From Shinisaurus crocodilurus (taxonomy: Eukaryota; Chordata; Lepidosauria; Squamata; Shinisauridae), in the NCBI GenBank assembly GCA_021292165.1, contig CM037876.1, forward strand, positions 311,314,492-311,378,491: a stretch of DNA of 64,000 bases, in the 5' to 3' direction. The translations under genes were made by a program, and so were the position numbers. This document shows positions 10,935 through 21,246 of this stretch, piece after piece (the first letter of the stretch is position 1; each line of letters opens with the position of its first letter). The notes beneath the pieces were generated by a model. That model saw nothing but the letters and a program-made list of their open reading frames with translations, was not told the DNA's origin and searched no databases.

Positions 10935-11200
10935 GCTTTAATAATTCATGGAGAATAGGCCTATCAATGGGTTGTATCCAATGTTAGTCTAACTTAATTC
11001 CCATTCATTTCAATGGGTCTACTCTAAGTAGGATTAACATTGGATACAATCCAATCGGTTTTAGCCATCATAGTTACTTGGAGCTTCCATGTCCAGCCAC
11101 ATTGCATCTCTGAATACCAGATTTTGGTGACAGATAACGGGGAAAGTATGTTGTCTTGATCTCCTGTTTGTGGGCTCCCCAGAAGCATCTGGTTGGCCCA
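10935..11200 (+). mobile_element. Old CR1 3' end carrying a small MITE
   Basis: The flanks attcatggagaataggc and agccatcatagttac with gcatctggttggcc match the 3' region seen again at 14290-14480. The CR1 is interrupted by the palindromic element at 10972-11049. Confidence 0.6.
10972..11049. mobile_element. 78-bp palindromic MITE
   Basis: The ends ttgtatccaatgtta and taacattggatacaa are perfect inverted repeats of 15 bp, and the interior carries cccattcatttcaatggg. Flanks tcaatggg and ccaatcgg suggest an imperfect 8-bp duplication. Confidence 0.7.
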
Positions 11201-11513
11201 TGTCTTTTGTAGAGCTAATGGGTCTTCATTGCTCATTCAAGTCCAAGTCACACCAAAATAGTTTGCATGACAAAAGGGAGCAATATATTGTTGCTTGGAC
11301 AATTCATCCCGCCCCCCGCCCCCCCAGCTCCTGTGAGGACTGCAACTAAGCAGCTCAAACAGAAGAGGGAATTCTGATGGTGTGTCAGTGTTCCTGCTGA
11401 TAAAAAAGTGCCGATGCTGTGTCCCTGCGAGTCCTGGCTCCACTACACCACTGATGGAGCCCGAGAGGAATTGACTTCCCTCAAAGCCATCTGTAGAGTT
11501 CATGAACTAACTC
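11201..11513. other. Unclassified stretch
   Basis: No gene or repeat recognised. Contains a C-rich run at 11311-11326. Confidence 0.35.
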
Positions 11514-11775
11514 AACCTTCTGCAACCTGGTGTCTTCCAGACACGTTGGACCTCAGCTGTCCAGCCTCTGCTTGAAGACTTCCAACAAGGGAGAGCCCTC
11601 CAGACACACACCCCCTCCTCAGGTCAGTGGTTCCACTGTCAAACTGCTCTAACCTTCAAGATGTTTTCCTCCTACTACTCCACCAAAATCTACTCTCCTC
11701 TAACTCAAGCCCATTAGATCTAGTCCTGCCCTCTGGGGCAGCAGAGAACGAGTCTTTGCCTTCTTCTGTATGACA
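11514..11775 (-). mobile_element. Old CR1 LINE fragment
   Basis: cagctgtccagcctctgctt, gagagccctccag and taactcaagcccatta follow the CR1 3' coding layout in a diverged form. It abuts an L2 fragment at 11776. Confidence 0.65.
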
Positions 11776-12303
11776 ACGTGCCTTAGTTGCATCCCGTGTG
11801 GACTACCGTAACACGCTCTACATGGGGCTGCCTTTAAAAACTGTTCAGAAACTTCAGCTGGTCCAGAATGCTGTGGCCAGACTTTTGACTGGTGTCGGTT
11901 ACAGGGAGCATGCGGCTCCCTTGTTACAGCAGCTTCAGAATCCAAAGTGCTGGTTATTACCTATAAAGCCCTATATGGCTTGGAACCAGGCTACCTGAAA
12001 GACCACCTTCTCCCATACAAGCCTGCCCAGATCTGAAGATCTTCAGGAGAGGCCCTTCTTCCGAGACCACCACTTTCAGAGGCGCATCTGGTGGCGATGG
12101 CGAGATGGTCCCTCTTGGCGGCCACTCCCAGGCTGTGGAACTTCAGCCCAAGAGAGGCTAATGTTTGCTCCCTCTCTGCCATCCTTCCAACAGCAAGCAA
12201 AGACTGCTTTATTCAGGAAGGCCTTCTAAATTGTTTTGGAAGCCGCCTTGAGTGCCATTTTTGGTAGAGAGGTGGGGTATAAATCAAATAAATACAAATA
12301 AAG
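11776..12303 (+). mobile_element. L2-type LINE fragment, frameshifted
   Basis: Plus frames give DYRNTLYMGLPLKTVQKLQL and VQNAVARLLTGV (L2 post-RT region), then a broken tail ending with tttattcaggaaggccttct and the 3' UTR gccgccttgagtgcc with AAATAC repeats. Several frameshifts are present. Confidence 0.75.
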
Positions 12304-12319
12304 AAATCCCCTCCAGGAT

Positions 12320-12496
12320 TTCATAGGCTTTCATAGATCATAGAGTTGGAAGGGGCCTACAAGGCCATCGAGTCCAACCCCCTGCTCAGTGCAGGAAACT
12401 AGAGGAGGGGTGGTGGTCTCCCATCCAAGTGATAACCAGGCCTGACCCTGCTTAGCTTTCCACGCTCAGACAAGCGGAGCCAGCGTGAGCCACAGG
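12320..12496 (-). mobile_element. 5S-rRNA-derived SINE
   Basis: Reversed CR1-like tail (agagttggaaggggcctaca), then reversed 5S promoter and head. It has a 3-base insertion (ggtggtctccc) relative to other copies. Confidence 0.82.
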
Positions 12497-12499
12497 CCT

Positions 12500-12661
12500 G
12501 TATTTTGAGGACTGCCATCATCCCCCACCCAACCCTCAGTCTTCTCTTCTCCAGGCTAAGCTTTTATAAAAAATTCTCTCTATCCACTTTCTTCACACCG
12601 CATGCATGATTTTATACGACTCTATTATGGCTCTCCTTGGTCATCTCCCCCCACTCCCTAA
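12500..12661 (-). mobile_element. Old CR1 internal fragment
   Basis: Words cttctccaggctaag, tatccactttcttcacacc and tcattcccc-like text parallel the CR1 at 55575-55680 (tgtccactttctccacacc). Diverged and short. Confidence 0.5.
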
Positions 12662-12667
12662 GATAGA

Positions 12668-12843
12668 AAGTTGTTGCTCAGTAGCTCAGTGGAAGAGCCT
12701 CTGCTTTGCATGCAGAAGGTCCCAGGTTCGCTCCTTGGCATCTCCAGGTAGGGCGAAGAAAGACTTCTGTCACTCACTGTACACGATACTGAGCTAAGTA
12801 GAGCAATAGTCTGACTTGGTACACAAGGCAGCTTCCTATGTTG
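12668..12843 (+). mobile_element. tRNA-derived SINE with tRNA-Ala-like head
   Basis: A box agtagctcagtgg and B box caggttcgctcc in a cloverleaf-like head, then a body ending with actgagctaa, gtctgacttgg and ggcagcttcctatg. Other copies: 40937-41118 (reverse), 48600-48690 plus 49190-49312, and 32965-33150. It is not a functional tRNA gene, because the acceptor arm is not paired. Confidence 0.75.
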
Positions 12844-13011
12844 CTATCCCCCAGGTTAAAAACCTGTGATTTTTAAAGTTTTGAATTTGAACCCACGGTT
12901 TACATGTCATGTTGTTGTTGTTGTTTTTAAGTGATGGCGAGAAATTGGCTTTCTGTCTGTCTTTTTCTCTCTTCCAACAATTTTTAAATGCTGCAATCTG
13001 TTCTTTTAAGA

Positions 13012-13095
13012 CAGTGTTCTCCAACCTTAGGTCCCCAGATGTTTTTGGCCTACAACTCCTACAAACATCTGGGGACCCAAGGCTGGAGAACACCA
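13012..13095. mobile_element. Foldback hAT MITE, short copy 2
   Basis: An 84-bp derivative: ends cagtgttctcc and ggagaacacca, central palindrome deleted. Perfect 8-bp duplications ttttaaga at 13004-13011 and 13096-13103. Confidence 0.85.
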
Positions 13096-13109
13096 TTTTA
13101 AGATATTGC

Positions 13110-13193
13110 ACCTTACTACTTTATGTTTGTGAGCCACCCAAAGAAAAATGTTATAGGGGTGGCCTATATAAATGCTGTAAAATAAATAAATAC
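13110..13193 (+). mobile_element. L2-like 3' tail
   Basis: gtgagccacccaaagaaaaa, ggtggcctatataaatg, then AAATAAATA, in the usual L2 3' layout. Confidence 0.45.
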
Positions 13194-13200
13194 TTTTTAA

Positions 13201-13267
13201 AATCTGCTCAATTTATTGGGGCATCTATTTATTAACCAAATAGATGCCCCAATAAACGGGGCAGATT
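13201..13267. repeat. 30-bp-arm hairpin
   Basis: Arms 13201-13230 and 13238-13267 pair at nearly all positions (core ttattggggcatctattt) across a 7-base loop, attaacc. Confidence 0.8.
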
Positions 13268-13984
13268 TATTAAGATCTGCAGGGGGAGGCCCTTTTGAGG
13301 GCACCATTACCCTCAGGGACCCGTTTGACATCAGGCAAGCGTGAAAGGGCTTTCTCCTGTAAGTGACTGCCTTACATAGCTCCCTTTTGTTTTAATGGTG
13401 TGTGCACAGGAGAGTTCTCCTTTGGATCGGGCCCCAAATATTCTGTGGCTTCCTCTCTCCCCGCCATTTCCTAATCATTAACATCCTCTGTCACTAATCC
13501 CCAGCCAGCTTTGCTTGAAACTTTAAACTTTTCCAACTGTTTGCCTTGTATTGCAGACTGCGGTTTTGCTGGGGCTGTTTTTATAACCACTGGTGGTATA
13601 AAATAAGGAAGATGAAGGAAAAAAAGAAGAAGAAGAGAGGGCGTGGACCCAAATACAGTTCTTCCAGCCTTCTAGATCTTAAATTAGATTGATGAGCATA
13701 AACACTCCAACTGGAGCATTTTTCAACTCGATTGCAATTATCCTGGAAATGGCCTGCAATTACCAGCAACCCTCTCAAAGCTAGAAATTATCTTCTTAGG
13801 CTCTTCTCCAGATGGGTCAGCTGTGAAAATGTCACTTGCGTGTGTAGTACAACCGATGCAGTAAACCCACCACCAGGACTGCAGAATAAATGAATTCAAA
13901 GAAGAGCATCCGTGGAAGAGAAGAGCTCCTTGCTGGATTTGGGCTACTCTAGAAAACTGTGATAAAACCCTGCAGGATAAAATA
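13268..13984. other. Unique stretch, possible conserved element
   Basis: No repeat recognised. 13440-13560 (tcctaatcattaacatc, cactaatcccc) and 13690-13790 (cgattgcaattatcc) contain homeobox-like words. Confidence 0.3.
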
Positions 13985-14480
13985 TGTCAAATATCTCCCA
14001 AACAAGGATATTACAGAGCTGGAAAAGGTGCAGAAAAGGGCAACCCAAATTATCAGTGTGATGCAGCAACTCCCCTAGGAGGAAAGGATACATGTCTGGG
14101 GCTTTATAGTTTAGAAAAAAGGTGAGTAACTAAGAGGGGACATGACAGAGGTGTATAAAATTATGCATGGTGTGGAGAAAATGGACAGGGTGACCATTTT
14201 CTCCCTCTCTCATAATACTAGAACCTGGGGGTCACCCAGTGAATGGTGGGAGACATCAACATGAGCAACATTTAAAAGAGATTATAAATATTTGTGGAGA
14301 ATAAGGCTATCAATGGCTACTAGTCATGATGGCTATTTGCCACCTCCAGGAACAGAGGCAAATGTGCCTTTGAATACCAGTTGCTAGGGAACAGGAGCGG
14401 GTGGGTGCTGTTGCCCGCCTGTCTTACTTGTGGGCTTCCCAGAGATATCTGGTTGGTCACAGTGGGAAACAAGATGCTAG
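13985..14480 (+). mobile_element. Old CR1-like LINE fragment
   Basis: gagctggaaaaggtgcagaa with gggcaacccaaattatcag corresponds to the CR1 'ELEKVQKRATQII' segment. The 3' part (ggctatcaatggctactag, atatctggttggtcac) follows as in 10935-11200. Many stops. Confidence 0.65.
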
Positions 14481-15122
14481 ATTAGGGCTGGCCCTACCAT
14501 TGCGCAAAGTGAGGCAATTACCTTGGGCAGCAGATGCTGGGAGGTGGCAGCAAGGAGTTGGAGGAGAGTGTCTTCTTATGGTTCTTATGTGGTGTGCAAA
14601 ATGGTGGCTATGAAGATGTTGCAGAGCAGTCTTTCCCAAAATTCTGATCGCTCAAGCACACCTGTATTTCTGAGTTATAATTGGAGACACCCCCCCAAAA
14701 AAGTTGTTGTTGTTGTTGTTGTCGTCATCATAGTCATCGTCACCGTCACCATCACCATCACCATCATCATCATCATCTTTTAGAGTATCAACTACTCATC
14801 CAGAACTACCCCTCTGTCTCTGCATGAGATACTGTTCTGGGTATATCTCCTGGCAGGATATACCATGAATTCATGCAGAGACCCACCAGTGAAGGCAGGT
14901 AATTCTTCTGCATATCTGTTATAGGAGTGGTTGAATGTTCCAAAACACACCCAATGCAGAGATGGGATGGAATTAACACCCCCATGAGAGACTGGTTGGA
15001 AGTGACTCATACAGCAGGCAGGCGTCCTTCTTGATGACCAGATGCTTTGGGCTTTAATTATTTAAATCACAGGAGCCTTGAATTACTTAACTAATTAATT
15101 TCTCTTGGCTTGCAAGTAATTT
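14481..15122. repeat. Microsatellite and small palindrome
   Basis: 14704-14777 is a mixed (GTT)n/(GTC)n/(ATC)n tract. 14818-14881 holds nested inverted repeats ctctgcatga...tcatgcagag and ggtatatc...gatatacc. The remaining sequence is unclassified. Confidence 0.6.
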
Positions 15123-15998
15123 TCATAGAATCATAGAAAAGTAGAGTTGGAAGGGACCTACAAGGCCATCGAGTCCAACCCCCTGTTCAATGCAGGAATC
15201 CAGGTCAAAGCATCCCTGACAGAGGGCTGTCCAGCTGCACCTTGAATGCCTCCGGAGTGGGATTGCCCACCACCTCCCTAGGTCGTTGGTTCCATTGTCT
15301 TATTGCTCTAACAGTCAGGAATTTTTTCCTGATGATTAGGTGGAATCTGGGTTCCTGTAACTTGAGCCCATTATTCCGTGTCCTGCAAACTGGGATGATC
15401 GAGAAGAGATCCTGGCCCTCCTCTGTGTGACAACCCTTCAAGTACTGGAAGAGTGCTATCATATCTCCTCAGTCTCCTCTTCTGAAGGCTAAACATGCCC
15501 AGTTCTTTCAGTCTCTCCTCATAGGGCCTTGTTTCCAGTCCCTTTATCATCCTAGTTGCCCTCCTCTGAACCCTCTCGTTTGTCTACGTCCTTCTTAAAG
15601 TGTGGTGCCCAGAACTGGATGCAGTACTCAAGATGAGGCCTAACCAGTGCTGAGTCGAGGGGGAATTATCACTTCACGCGATTTGGAAGCTATACTTCTA
15701 TTAATGCAGCCCAAAATAGCATTTGCCTTCTTTGCAGCCACATCGCATTGCTGGCTCATATTCAGTTTGTGATCTACCACAATTCCAAGATCCTTCTCAC
15801 TTGTAGTATTGTTGAGCCAAGTGTCCCCCATTCTGTAACTCTGCATTTGGTTTCCTTTCCCTAGGTGCAGCATTTGGCATTTATTCCTATTAAATTTCAT
15901 TCTGTTGTTTTCGGCCCAGCGCTCCAGCCTATCGAGATCTCATTGAATTTTGTTTCTGTCTTCCAGAGTATTAGCTGTTCCACCCAACTTTGTGTCAC
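15123..15998 (-). mobile_element. CR1 LINE, 5'-truncated
   Basis: Minus-strand CR1 3' region from the octamer tail to the codons just after the RT FADD motif. The frame is broken: open pieces lie at 15205-15462 and 15640-15900 ([20 protein letters not shown]). It is closely related to the copy at 3761. Confidence 0.9.
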
Positions 15999-16040
15999 CT
16001 TAACTTTAAAACAACAACAACTGCTTTGTGATTTTGAATA

Positions 16041-16383
16041 CAGCTAGTCCCCGGGTTACGAACGTCCGACTTATGGACAACTCGTACTGACAAACGGACC
16101 ACCTGGTCTAGGGATGGATGGGCGCCCAGCCCGGCACCCGACTTGCGGGGCGCTCTGTGAGCGCTCCTCCCACGTGATCCGAGCCTCCAGCAAGTGCCAG
16201 CTGAGGCGCTTGCCGGATTTCCGGGTTCCCTGGCTCTACCTCATTTACATAGAGTATAGCGTAGTATACGTAATTTATGCAATTTGCATAAATGCCGTAT
16301 ACTACGCTATACTGTTCCGACTTACCTACAAATTCAACTTAAAGATTAGGAACGGATCTCGTTCGTAACCTGGGGACTGCTTG
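16041..16383. mobile_element. Tigger/pogo-like MITE, copy 1
   Basis: Terminal inverted repeats cagctagtccccgggttacg / ctcgttcgtaacctggggac, flanked by TA at 16039-16040 and 16384-16385, as expected for Tc1/mariner-superfamily insertion. A perfect 16-bp inverted repeat (16254-16269 and 16297-16312) lies inside. Confidence 0.75.
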
Positions 16384-17095
16384 TATATCCAAAACAGGAC
16401 CTTTACCCCATGCTGAGAACTATTCCTCCCTGGCTGAAATCTGATGTCACCAGCCCTTATGAAATGGCACCCTTTTCCAGATGATTCAGCTGGTGCAGAT
16501 TTCCACAGACAGCCTCCAGCTGGGGCGGGGGGGCAGCATATGGCTTCCACATTCACCAAATCTTTCTGAGCAAGCTGTGCGGGTCAGAGGCTTGAATCAA
16601 CCCGATTCCAGCCTTGCCATCGTCACCATAGCTGAAAGCTTCAGCTGGCGCAAAATGCACCTTGTCTGTTGACAAGGTGGGAAGACCACGAAGAGACTCA
16701 TAACATCGGCTTTGCTGCATGCCTGATCTGTCCTATTAGCTTCCAGGCTCAGTGCAAGGTGATGGCTCTTACCTTTAAGGCCCTATGCCGCCTGGGCCCT
16801 GTGTACATTAGGGACAGTCTCCTCCCATGTGTACCTCCCCTTCCCCTCAGAGATCAAGCACCTGAGACCTTGTTCCACACTCCTTCCTTTATTGAACTCA
16901 GTATTATGAGGGCATCGAGCAGGGCTTTGATGGTTGTGGCACCCTCCATCCAGAGCTCGCTTCCACCAAGAAGCATGCAAGGGCAGGATCCAGAGATGTG
17001 CGAAGAGAAGAGTCTGTGCGGTACCCTGAAAACTGTCCCCTGGTGCAACATTGCTAGTGGAGCTGGAAGACTTTGCACAACCCTGCCTTAGTGCA
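16384..17095 (+). mobile_element. Probable old L2-like LINE remains
   Basis: gctcttacctttaaggccct, gtgtacattagggacagtct and a tgtggcaccctccatccaga segment follow the L2 C-terminal order (LTFKAL.., then AxxLWNSLP-like) but with heavy decay. Weak. Confidence 0.4.
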
Positions 17096-18634
17096 AGCAC
17101 ACATCTTCTTGAGATGTTATGAAAGGCCTTGCACAAGAGATTGTGCAAGACTTTGTGTAAGCAATTGTGCAATGCCCACGTGCTGACTTCTGAGTTTCGA
17201 TTCTTGCTTCTCATGCAAGAATCTTGCAGGGAGTTAAGAAAAGCCCTCTGACTCATGGAAGAGGCCTTCCATTTGTAGAAGGGCACCTCGGGATCCAATC
17301 TAAAGCATTTTGATTCAAAAAAAAGCTTTTAAAAATAGTGCTGTTTGCTTGATGACTGACTGGAGCTTGATTTCTTTAGACATGTACTTCTTTTTAATGC
17401 TTCTGCTTTTAAACTGCTGTCAATTTTAAAACACTACTTTGTTTTTAGACACATATATTGTTTTCTTCCTCTGTTTTATTCTGCAGCACTTGGTTATCTT
17501 TCAGGTAAGCAACCGATATGCTTTATAAATACATTTTAAAATAATGTGCTGAGTCTCCTTTGTGCTTCAAAAGGGCTTCACACAAATTATCTCTGCAATG
17601 TCGACTCCATGGCTTGAATTCCTGACCCAGCATCGCCAGGTCATTGAAAGCAGCATGGATACAGGGCCTAGGGCCCCCCCCATCCTTTTTTGTTTTTTTC
17701 TCAATGGGAAAGCTACTAGGGATAGAAGCCAGAATGCCTGACCACTTCTAAGTCCTCGTCGGGATTAAAGATCTGTGTCGTTTACTTCCAACCCCATCTT
17801 TAAGAGCAGCGAGGCCTAAACAAGAGGGGTAAGTTAAACAAAGGAAATACATTTTCTGCATGTACTCGTTTCAAGTTTATGCAAACTGTCCGTTTCTAAA
17901 GCTGTCTCTCGCACTCCTGGCAACGTCTCCTCCCAGGCAGCTCGGAGAAATGCCGTGGACATTTCTTAGATGCTTCCTGCAGGCCAAGTTTCTTCTTTCA
18001 GCTCTACTACGGTCGGCAATGCAGAACTCTGAATGGAGCCAACGACTGACTCGGAGCGTATGGTCTCTGACATGGTATTTGTGGGATGCAAATGTGGACA
18101 AGAGAGAGGTGCTCTTTAATTTTATGCACAAGGGGCCACGTCCAGCTGGAGTCCCTCCTATGCAATCCCAACTGAAAGGAAGGCATGATGAACAGGGAGA
18201 AAAGTCACTTGTTTCAAGGGTCCTGCTGTGGGAGAGGCTCCTTGGGGACATTGCCCTAAAGCAGTCCGTCATCTTCAGCCTTTGCAGACCCAACTCCTGG
18301 AAGGTTGTTTCATTATCTACATAAGCTCAAAGGCAGGGAATCTTGACAGCAGGGCCCATGCCGGACAGTTTACAGGTGCTGCTCGCTCGCTGCTCCCCAG
18401 CTCCCCCTTGACAGAGATGGGGAGGGAAACGGCAGCTAGCTTCAGTCCAAAAGGAATCACGTGATCCGGGATCCAATAGGATCTGACCTTATATCACTGC
18501 TTGGCTCCCTAGTCTGAGCAACTTGGCTGTGAGACTGGGGTGTAGAAGCTCAGGCTGGTGGGCTACATCTGGCCATCCTGGGGTCCCAGTCTGGCCTTCT
18601 GGGGCTCCCTAGAGGTCCATGCTCCTTTCCCCCA
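17096..18634. other. Unique stretch with chance-like open frames
   Basis: 17860-18324 (plus, 154 codons) and 17877-18293 (minus, 138 codons) overlap. Neither shows a domain, a signal peptide or coding-like composition. C-rich run near 17671. No repeat recognised. Confidence 0.3.
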
Positions 18635-18750
18635 ACCTCCTGAACCTCCCGCCAATCAAATCGGCTTCCTCCTGAACCTCCCGCCAATCAGCTTCCTTCT
18701 GAATCTTCTTCCGATCAGCTTCCTCCTGAACCTCCCGCCAATCAGCTTCC
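18635..18750 (+). repeat. Minisatellite with CCAAT-containing units
   Basis: Four tandem units of about 27-30 bp built on cctcctgaacctcccgccaa followed by tcag. Three keep gccaatca, the core of a CCAAT box; one is altered to ccgatcag. Confidence 0.75.
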
Positions 18751-18867
18751 ACAGAGTGATCCTGAATTCCAGCATTATGGAAGTGAGAGAACATTTTCCC
18801 ACTCCATTCTGTTCAGCATTTTATACAGTCCTCTCGCAGAATGGTATGCCAGGGCACTCCCATTCTG

Positions 18868-19085
18868 AGCCAGTGTGAGGCAGTGGTTAGTGTGTTGGCC
18901 TTCGACTGGGGGGCGCTGGGTTCAAATCCTGCTTAAACCTGAAGCTCAGGTGATCCTGGGCCAGTCACCATATCTCATCCTACCTTTTTTAACCTACCTT
19001 ACACAACTGTTCTGATGAAATAATGATGGGGGGAGAGATCATGTAAGTTGCCTTGAGCTCCTTGGAGGAAAGGCAGGAGGACACA
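18868..19085 (+). mobile_element. Old Sauria-type SINE
   Basis: Diverged head gtgaggcagtggttagtgtg and B box gggttcaaatcct, body ggccagtcacc, and tail ttgccttgagctccttggag. It ends at an (ATG)n tract (19086-19118). Confidence 0.7.
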
Positions 19086-19117
<32 letters not shown>

Positions 19118-19120
19118 CAG

Positions 19121-19383
19121 CTGGATCCAACTATCAGGTGGATCCACAATTGGCTACAGAATCGGACTCAAAGAGTGCTTATCAATGGTTCCTTCTCAAA
19201 CTGGGGAGAGGTAACGAGCGGGGTACCACAGGGCTCGGTCCTGGGCCTGGTGCTCTTCAACATTTTTATTAATGACTTGGATCAGGAGGTACAGGGAATG
19301 CTTATCAAATTTGCAGATGACACAAAGTTGGGTGGAACAGCTAATACTCTGGAAGACAGAAACAAAATTCAAAGTGATCTCGA
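19121..19383 (+). mobile_element. CR1 internal fragment, truncated at both ends
   Basis: Encodes RT motifs TSGVPQGSVLGLVLFNIFIN and KFADDTKLGGTANTLED in frame from 19175. It starts directly after (ATG)n and stops before the CR1 C-terminus, so the 3' end normally used for priming is missing. Confidence 0.85.
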
Positions 19384-19501
19384 TATAAGGGCATATCTTG
19401 CAATATCCTTTTTATACCTCCTAATAATGATACCAATGTTGTCACGGCAGATCGATCACCTTATTTTCAGGAGAGGCGGCTCAAATTGCCTTTGGCAATT
19501 A

Positions 19502-19758
19502 CAGGCAGTCCCTGAGTTAAGAACGTCTGACTTGCAGACAACCCATACTTAAGAACGGACTTCTGGGTTCCCCGGTGCTACGTCGTTTACGTAGAGTACA
19601 TAGCGTAGAGTATACTATGCAATTTGCGTAATTTACGAAATTTGCATAAATTCCAATTTTAACGTATAGAACGCTATGCTGTTCCGACTTACATACAAAT
19701 TCGACTTAAAGACATCCTTAAGAACGGAACTCGTTCGTAACCTGGGGACTGCTGCCTG
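19502..19758. mobile_element. Tigger/pogo-like MITE, copy 2
   Basis: Ends caggcagtccctgagtta / cctggggactgctgcctg, with TA on both sides (19500-19501 and 19759-19760). Shares ttccgacttacatacaaatt and gaacggaactcgttcgtaac with copy 1. Confidence 0.78.
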
Positions 19759-19759
19759 T

Positions 19760-20796
19760 ATTATATATTTTACTGACAACAATGATACTCTCTGAATATG
19801 CAGGAGATTGTGGCACTGCAATATGGAGCTGATGAGAATAATGACCCACCTTACAGGGCTATTGTAAGAATTACTGAGATCATGTGAAGCGCTCCATATT
19901 GCAAGTGATGCATAAGAAATTGCTGTTATGCTGAGTTAAGTCTGCAGAAGCTCTCCAGCAGAGAACTTTTCCAGCTTTGGTGCCGAAGATCCTTTAACTG
20001 AAATCCTTTTAAGGAGTGAGCCTTATGCATGCATGCAAGGCATGTGCTCTGTTGCTGAGATAGTCCTGTTGTTGTTGTTCTTGTTCTTGTTACTACTACT
20101 ATTACAATTGCCTACATAGTGCCTGCACGCAAGCAATATAATACAATGTTATTGGTCAGATCCTGTGAGTCCAAACACTCTGTTTTTTTATCAATGACTT
20201 TCAAAACCATATTCTTGGGCATGATTTTTACAGAATAAAATTCTGCCATATGATCACAAAACGATTAGAGAAAATGTGTCCCCCTCTCTCAACTTAACAA
20301 GGCTGGTGACCTTCAGATCCCAGACGGTTTTGTTTTAACTACATCATAATATCTGGGTGATTTGGTTGCTTCGTTCCAGGCACATATGTGTCCTGCTTCT
20401 TCCTCCTCCCTTTTGGCAGTTCCCCCTGGATGAGACCCGTTCATGGGGCTTGGGGTGCCCAAGTTATTGGTTGCCTCTCATCAACATGAAGCCAAGCTGT
20501 CCATGTGGCAGGGATTATTGCGAATGAAATTAACAAAAAACGATGAACAATATTGAATTAACACACAGCCTAACCAGCTAATTACTACTGGGCTGCAGTT
20601 AATTACCTTGCTATAAAACATACATCAGTTGATCAATTAACAGTTAATGACCCATTAAGAGAAACAACCCATTAACAGTTACTTCACATGGTGATCAGTA
20701 GATAAACTATTATTATGTTCTTTCTATCTATCTATCACAGGGACGCAGGAGCATTCTTGTATTTTCCCCAAAAGGGGTTGGTTGGATCTTTGTGTG
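19760..20796. other. Unique stretch, possible conserved element
   Basis: A GTT/CTT/ACT microsatellite sits at 20067-20106. 20550-20700 is rich in TAATTA-type words (gctaattactac, cagttaattacc, gttaatgacccattaa), as in many developmental enhancers. (CTAT)n at 20724-20737. Confidence 0.3.
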
Positions 20797-21246
20797 CAAT
20801 TATTTATTTTATTTCCTAGTTACACATTTATATCCTTCCTTTTCCTCTAAGGAGCCCAAAGTGGCATACACGATCCTCCTCCTTCTTTCCATTTTATCCT
20901 CATAACAACAACCCTGTGAGGTACGTTAGGCTGAGAGTCAGTGACTGGCCCAAAGTCACCCAGCGAGCTAGCTTCTGACTTATTGCTCTGACTGTCAGAG
21001 CAATAAGACAATGGAATCAACTACCTAGGGAGGTGGTGGGCTCTCCCAGTCTGGAGGCATTCAAGGTGCGGCTGGACAGACATCTGTCAGAGATGCTTTG
21101 ACCTGGATTCCTGCATTGAGCAGGGGGTTGGACTCGATGGCCTTGTGGGCCCCTTCCAACTCTACTTTTCTATGATTCTATGATTCATGGCCGAGTGGGA
21201 ACTTGAACCTGAGCCTTCCCAGCCCCAGTCCAGCACTCCAACCACT
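20797..21246 (-). mobile_element. Sauria-type SINE split by a CR1
   Basis: The tail and body (20797-20973) and the head (21183-21246, catggccgagtggga) belong to one SINE. A CR1 lies between them. Confidence 0.8.
20975..21186 (+). mobile_element. CR1 3' end with inverted 5' junction
   Basis: A short CR1 3' end with the tail tctatgattctatgatt. At its 5' end the word ttattgctctgac is followed by t and its mirror gtcagagcaataa (about 20979-21006), a 13-bp snap-back. Confidence 0.85.

Noticed and set aside
12672..12745. A tRNA-Ala gene
   Set aside because: The acceptor stem does not pair and the sequence continues into a SINE body found in other copies.
17860..18324. 154-codon plus-strand open frame overlapping a 138-codon minus frame
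   Set aside because: No domain, no splice context, no repeat signature; both strands open together, as expected by chance in this composition.
18635..18750. CRISPR-like array
   Set aside because: Units are directly adjacent without unique spacers, and the genome is a vertebrate.
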